From positions 1 through 64,000 of the forward strand of contig NZ_NEVN01000006.1 of the NCBI RefSeq assembly GCF_002261475.1: DNA of 64,000 nucleotides. The letters run 5' to 3'. This DNA is from Bordetella genomosp. 5 (GTDB taxonomy: Bacteria > Pseudomonadota > Gammaproteobacteria > Burkholderiales > Burkholderiaceae_B). Below are positions 60,596 through 64,000 of this stretch, piece after piece. A program made the translations under genes and the position numbers. Within the stretch, counting starts at the first letter, position 1. Each line of letters begins with the position of its first letter. The notes beneath the pieces were generated by a model. The model saw only the letters and a list, made by a program, of their open reading frames with translations, was not told where the DNA came from and did no database searches.

Positions 60596-63465
60596 GCCGC
60601 CGCGCCGTCGTGCGTGGCGCGCAGCCGCCGGCTGGTGGCGGCCACGTCTTCCCAGGCCGGCTGATCGGGCGCGTGGCGCGCACGCAGATAGGCCACCAGA
60701 TCGGCCACCTGCGCATCATCGAGGCTGTCGCGAAAGCCCGGCATCGTGCCCAGCGCCGCATCGGCCGGCTCGGCGATGCCGTTCAGAATCACCTGCACCA
60801 GATTGTCCGGCCGTGCGCTGTGCAGATTGGTATTGAGCGTGAGCGAGGGGCGGGCGCCGAACAGGGCGGGCGCATCGCGGGTCTCGTGGCAGGCCGCGCA
60901 GGCGCCCTGATACAGACGTTCGCCGTTCTCCGGAAACATGCGCGCGTCGGCGGCGCTCGCCTGCTCGAGGCGCGCGATCCGCTGCGCGGCATCGGGCAAG
61001 GCCGCCGCCTCGGCGGGTGCCTGCAGCGAGGCCAGGTACACCGAGATCGCCCGCACGTCGCTGTCGGGCAGGGCCGACAGGCCATGGATCACCGGCGCCA
61101 TCGGGCCCGCGGCGACGCCATGCTCGGCCGAGGCGCCCGTGCGCAGATAGGCATACAGCGATTGTTCGTTCCAGGGCACCGGCGCCCGTGACAAGGCATT
61201 GAGCGCGGGCGCCTCCCAGCCTTCGGCGACGCCACCCGAGAGGTAGGCCGCGCCGGTGCGTTCGGCGCCGAGCGCGTTGCGCGGCGTGTGGCAGGCGCCG
61301 CAATGGCCCGCGCCCTGCACCAGGTAGGCGCCCCGATTCCATTGCAGGGTCTGGGTCGGATCGGGCTGATACACGCCCGCGTCGTGATACAGGGCGTTCC
61401 AGCCCGCCACCAGCGGACGCAGGTTGTACGGAAACGCCAGTTCGGTGGGCGGCGGGACGTGCGCCACCGGCGGCTGCGACATCAGATAGGCGTAGAGCGC
61501 CTGCATGTCGCCGTCGGTGAGGCGCGCGAACGCGGTGTAGGGAAAGGCCGGATAAAGCTGGCGGCCGTCGCGGTGCACCCCCTGGCGCATGGCCCGCTCG
61601 AACGCCGCATACGACCAGGCGCCGATGCCGGTCTCGCGGTCGGGCGTGATGTTGGTGGTGTAGATCGTGCCGAACGGCGTATCGAGGGCCAGCCCGCCCG
61701 TGTTGGGCTGACCGCCCGGGGCGGTGTGGCACACGATGCAGTCGCCGGCGGCGGCAACCAGCCGGCCGCGCTCGATGGCGGCCGACGAATAGAGCGAGAG
61801 GTCGGGGGCGTCGACCGGCGCGATGGCGGCCTTCCAGGGCCACGCCATCGCCACCAGGCCGCATGCTGCCGCGGCGATGCCGCCCAGCCAGGCCGTGGTG
61901 GCGCGGCGCGCCGAACGCGATGCGTGGGGCGCCGCGAGCTGGGCGCGTGCGGCCGGCCCGTTGAAGGGCGGTTCACGCAGCCGCACGCCGGTGGCGGCAT
62001 ACACCGCATTGGCCACCGCGGCGGCGGCGGGCAGGGCGGCCGCGTCGGACCACTGCAGGTCGCGCGGCGGCGCCAGCGTGCCGGCGCCGCCGACCAGATC
62101 GATGCGCGGCGCGGCCAGCGCGTGCGCCTTCGGGTCGACGGATGCCAACGGGCTCGCGCCCTCGGGCTGGTCGAATCCCGCGGGCGCGCGCAGTAGCCGC
62201 TGCGTCTGGTCGTGGATGTCGGTGGTGATGCGGTCGGCGGCGACGGCCGGGACGTGCAGCGTGTCGGTGTCGTGGCCCACAACGACGCGCGTGAGGGCCA
62301 CGGCGCCGTCGCTGGGATCGACGGTCACGTCGGCGACCCAGGCCGCCCAGTTGCGCGTGGGCGGTTCGGTACTGTCGTCGATGACGCTGGCATAGGCGAA
62401 GCCACGGCCCTGCCGCGGACCGGCTGCCCACGCACGCGGCTGGCCGCCTTGCCATCCGGCGCGTTCGGCCACGCTGCGGATCAGCGCGGCGCCGCGCGGG
62501 TCGTCGAGCTGTGCCAGCCGCCAGGCCACCGGGTCGGCACGAGACGCGTCCGCCGCTTCATCCTGCAGCGACTCCTGCGCGAACACCTGCGCGGCCCGCA
62601 AGGCGCCGCGGGCATCGGCAAGACTGCCGAGCGACACCGGCCCGGTGAGCGGCGCGACGCCGCCGCCGCGGTAGGGCGGCGCGTCGCCGGGCGGCGCGCC
62701 CGCGATATCGTGGGCGAGCAGGCGCGCCAGCGAGGGCCGCGGCGTCGCCGCGCCGTCGGTGTGCAGAATCAGCGGGCCCGGCGCGTCGCCCGCGCCGCGC
62801 TCGAGCCGTGCGCTCACGCCGACGGCGCTCGCGTGCGGCAGCCACAGGTCCGCGCCGTCCACGCGCACCGGCTGTTGCGCATGCAACGACAGCAGGGCGG
62901 CCACGGCGGCGGCGTCGAGCGCCACGCTGTCGTTGGCACCGGGATCCTGGCGGACGCCATTGGGGAGCAGGCGCAGGCGGGTGGCGGGCAGGTCGAGCAG
63001 GGCCGTCAGCTCGGTGCGCAAGCGGTCGGCCGGGCAGGAGGACCACACCGTCAGGCCCTCGGGGCCGGGGCACGCGATGGCCCAGCAGGCGGCGTGGTCC
63101 GCGCCGGCCAGCGGCCAGCGGTAGTGCGCTTCGGCAAGCGGCGCCGGCCCCTCGCGGACGTCGTCCTCGGCTCGCGCTCGCTGCGGCGCGGCGCCGGGCG
63201 TGCGCCACGGCACCGCGAGCCGCGCGGCCGCCGCGCGCGCGTGGTTGGGCCGCGTGGCGATCACGGCCACCAGATTGTGATGCTGTATGAGCCGGGGCAT
63301 GCCCGGCAGGCCTCGCAGCGCACTGGCATCGGGGTCGCCCGCACGCGGTCCGGTGTAGCGTCTGGCGTCCCAGGTGGGGTGGGGCGGCAGCAGCAGCACG
63401 CCGTGCGCGAGCGCGGGTCCGTCGGGCGGCGCGAGGTCCGTCGTGGACGTGAGGCGCAGGCTCAT
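60541..63465 (-). CDS. NicB-like molybdenum-hydroxylase / triheme cytochrome c fusion with a reduced Mo domain
   Basis: A 974-residue protein. Residues about 1-515 resemble the later part of the xanthine-oxidase-type large subunit of nicotinate/isoquinoline dehydrogenases (WPLAGADHAACWAIACPGPEGLTVWSS; GANDSVALDAAAVAALL; AVANAVYAATGVRLREPPF). A membrane span lies at about 523-545, then three cytochrome c modules with CIVCH (Cys576), CGACH (Cys722) and CAACH (Cys856). NicB relatives are near 1180 residues and start about 200 residues earlier; that N-terminal segment is absent. The GAGE-type motif with the catalytic glutamate is replaced by WSDAA. It is coupled to the 2Fe-2S subunit (ATGA). It may be degenerate, or work mainly as an electron conduit to the respiratory chain. 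Confidence 0.82.
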   Translation of the reverse strand: MSLRLTSTTDLAPPDGPALAHGVLLLPPHPTWDARRYTGPRAGDPDASALRGLPGMPRLIQHHNLVAVIATRPNHARAAAARLAVPWRTPGAAPQRARAEDDVREGPAPLAEAHYRWPLAGADHAACWAIACPGPEGLTVWSSCPADRLRTELTALLDLPATRLRLLPNGVRQDPGANDSVALDAAAVAALLSLHAQQPVRVDGADLWLPHASAVGVSARLERGAGDAPGPLILHTDGAATPRPSLARLLAHDIAGAPPGDAPPYRGGGVAPLTGPVSLGSLADARGALRAAQVFAQESLQDEAADASRADPVAWRLAQLDDPRGAALIRSVAERAGWQGGQPRAWAAGPRQGRGFAYASVIDDSTEPPTRNWAAWVADVTVDPSDGAVALTRVVVGHDTDTLHVPAVAADRITTDIHDQTQRLLRAPAGFDQPEGASPLASVDPKAHALAAPRIDLVGGAGTLAPPRDLQWSDAAALPAAAAVANAVYAATGVRLREPPFNGPAARAQLAAPHASRSARRATTAWLGGIAAAACGLVAMAWPWKAAIAPVDAPDLSLYSSAAIERGRLVAAAGDCIVCHTAPGGQPNTGGLALDTPFGTIYTTNITPDRETGIGAWSYAAFERAMRQGVHRDGRQLYPAFPYTAFARLTDGDMQALYAYLMSQPPVAHVPPPTELAFPYNLRPLVAGWNALYHDAGVYQPDPTQTLQWNRGAYLVQGAGHCGACHTPRNALGAERTGAAYLSGGVAEGWEAPALNALSRAPVPWNEQSLYAYLRTGASAEHGVAAGPMAPVIHGLSALPDSDVRAISVYLASLQAPAEAAALPDAAQRIARLEQASAADARMFPENGERLYQGACAACHETRDAPALFGARPSLTLNTNLHSARPDNLVQVILNGIAEPADAALGTMPGFRDSLDDAQVADLVAYLRARHAPDQPAWEDVAATSRRLRATHDGAAAQASNVTSTDAALRRAGP

Positions 63466-63965
63466 GCGGACGTCCTCGCCGCGGCATCCTCGGCCCAGTA
63501 GCGCACCGCCAGATGCGCCGCCTGCAGGATCTCGAGATGCGTGCCGCAGCGGCAGAGGTTGTGGCGCAGCTCGCGGCGGATGTCGGCGTCGGTGGGCGCC
63601 GGGTTGCGCAGCAGCAGCGCATGGATGGTCAGGATCATGCCGTTCATGCAATAGCCGCACTGCGCGGCCTGGGCATCGATGAATGCGCGCTGCACTGGGC
63701 CGGGCGCGTCCGGCGTGCCGAGTCCTTCGAGCGTCGTCACGTGATGGTGGCGTACCGCGGCCACCGGCACCACGCAGCTGCGCGCCGCCACGCCGTCGAT
63801 CAGCACGGTACAGGCGCCGCACTCGCCGAGGCCGCAGCCGAACTTGGGCCCGTTCAGGCACAGGTCGTTGCGCAGCACGTACAGCAGCGGCGTGTCGGGC
63901 GTCGCCTCCGTCGTGCAGGCGGAGGCGTTGATGGCGAGATCCAGGGCGGGGGTGGGATCGGTCAC
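63462..63965 (-). CDS. 2Fe-2S subunit of a molybdenum hydroxylase (NicA/IorA-like)
   Basis: A 167-residue small subunit with two [2Fe-2S] clusters. The plant-ferredoxin-type cluster uses Cys44, Cys49, Cys52 (CGLGECGAC) and Cys64. The helical-domain cluster uses Cys103, Cys106 (QCGYC), Cys138 and Cys140 (LCRC). All eight cysteines are present, so electron transfer from the molybdenum site should be intact. The start is a GTG at 63965, close to the window edge; a farther start outside the clear frame cannot be excluded. It overlaps the NicB-like gene by 4 bases. NicA-type subunits act with NicB-type subunits in hydroxylation of N-heteroaromatics. Confidence 0.93.
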   Translation of the reverse strand: MTDPTPALDLAINASACTTEATPDTPLLYVLRNDLCLNGPKFGCGLGECGACTVLIDGVAARSCVVPVAAVRHHHVTTLEGLGTPDAPGPVQRAFIDAQAAQCGYCMNGMILTIHALLLRNPAPTDADIRRELRHNLCRCGTHLEILQAAHLAVRYWAEDAAARTSA

Positions 63966-64000
63966 GGCGTGGAAGACGGGCTGCTCGGGTGGCGGGCGCG

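Overview
The window is very GC-rich (roughly two thirds G+C by eye) and densely packed with genes on both strands. The gene families point to a betaproteobacterium of the order Burkholderiales, most like the Alcaligenaceae (Bordetella/Achromobacter/Pigmentiphaga type). The evidence is a Bug-type (TctC) solute receptor, a PF06684 'amino acid synthesis' protein, TRAP carboxylate transport, a BvgA-like response regulator and a nicotinate-dehydrogenase-like pair. This is inference from families, not a database identification. I see no rRNA, tRNA, CRISPR array, insertion sequence, integrase or phage gene; it reads as ordinary chromosome rich in catabolic, signalling and stress modules.

Layout. 1-5.2 kb: DUF423 membrane protein, GNAT acetyltransferase, MetQ-like receptor, FMN-dependent hydroxy-acid dehydrogenase, phosphatidylserine decarboxylase and an unknown protein. 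5.3-11.7 kb: one minus-strand catabolic unit with a GntR/FCD regulator, the TRAP transporter DctP-DctQ-DctM, a CitE-like lyase and a ThDP enzyme. 12.0-18.2 kb: a signalling operon with a hybrid kinase (CHASE3-GAF-HisKA-HATPase-3xREC), CheR, CheB and a REC-histidine kinase. 18.2-22.3 kb: an unknown protein, then an AspT-family antiporter and glutamate decarboxylase (acid resistance). 22.9-27.3 kb: a large MFS exporter, ECF sigma/anti-sigma and TerC. 27.4-29.8 kb: free-standing Hpt protein, NarL/BvgA-type regulator and REC-EAL phosphodiesterase.

30.6-38.0 kb: a fused thiol dioxygenase with four rhodanese domains, an hsp20-lon operon with a good heat-shock promoter, and a second TerC protein carrying CBS/CorC domains. 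38.1-42.5 kb: PF06684 protein, Bug receptor, beta-hydroxyacid dehydrogenase, divergent LysR regulator, and a 2-keto-4-pentenoate-hydratase-like enzyme. 42.8-45.8 kb: SDR dehydrogenase with GH15 glucoamylase/trehalase, and a small Nif11-like protein. 46.1-50.2 kb: FAN1-like nuclease and PD-(D/E)XK-XPD helicase, a two-gene DNA repair operon. 50.2-52.6 kb: LysR regulator divergent from an MFS drug exporter.

52.6-64 kb: MocA and XdhC (molybdenum-cofactor maturation), a NicR-like MarR regulator, a complete branched-chain-amino-acid-type ABC transporter with LivH and LivM fused, a VOC protein, and on the opposite strand a 2Fe-2S subunit with a NicB-like molybdenum/cytochrome c subunit. This end looks like one functional region for import and hydroxylation of an N-heterocyclic or aromatic compound. 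However, the NicB-like subunit lacks its N-terminal third and the motif that carries the catalytic glutamate.

The observations most worth following are: the thiol dioxygenase-rhodanese fusion with only one catalytic rhodanese cysteine; the degenerate NicB-like protein; the repair operon preceded by a LexA-like palindrome; the receptor-less CheR/CheB/hybrid-kinase operon together with an orphan Hpt relay; glutamate decarboxylase paired with an AspT-type rather than a GadC-type antiporter; and a consensus NtrC site in front of an ECF sigma gene.
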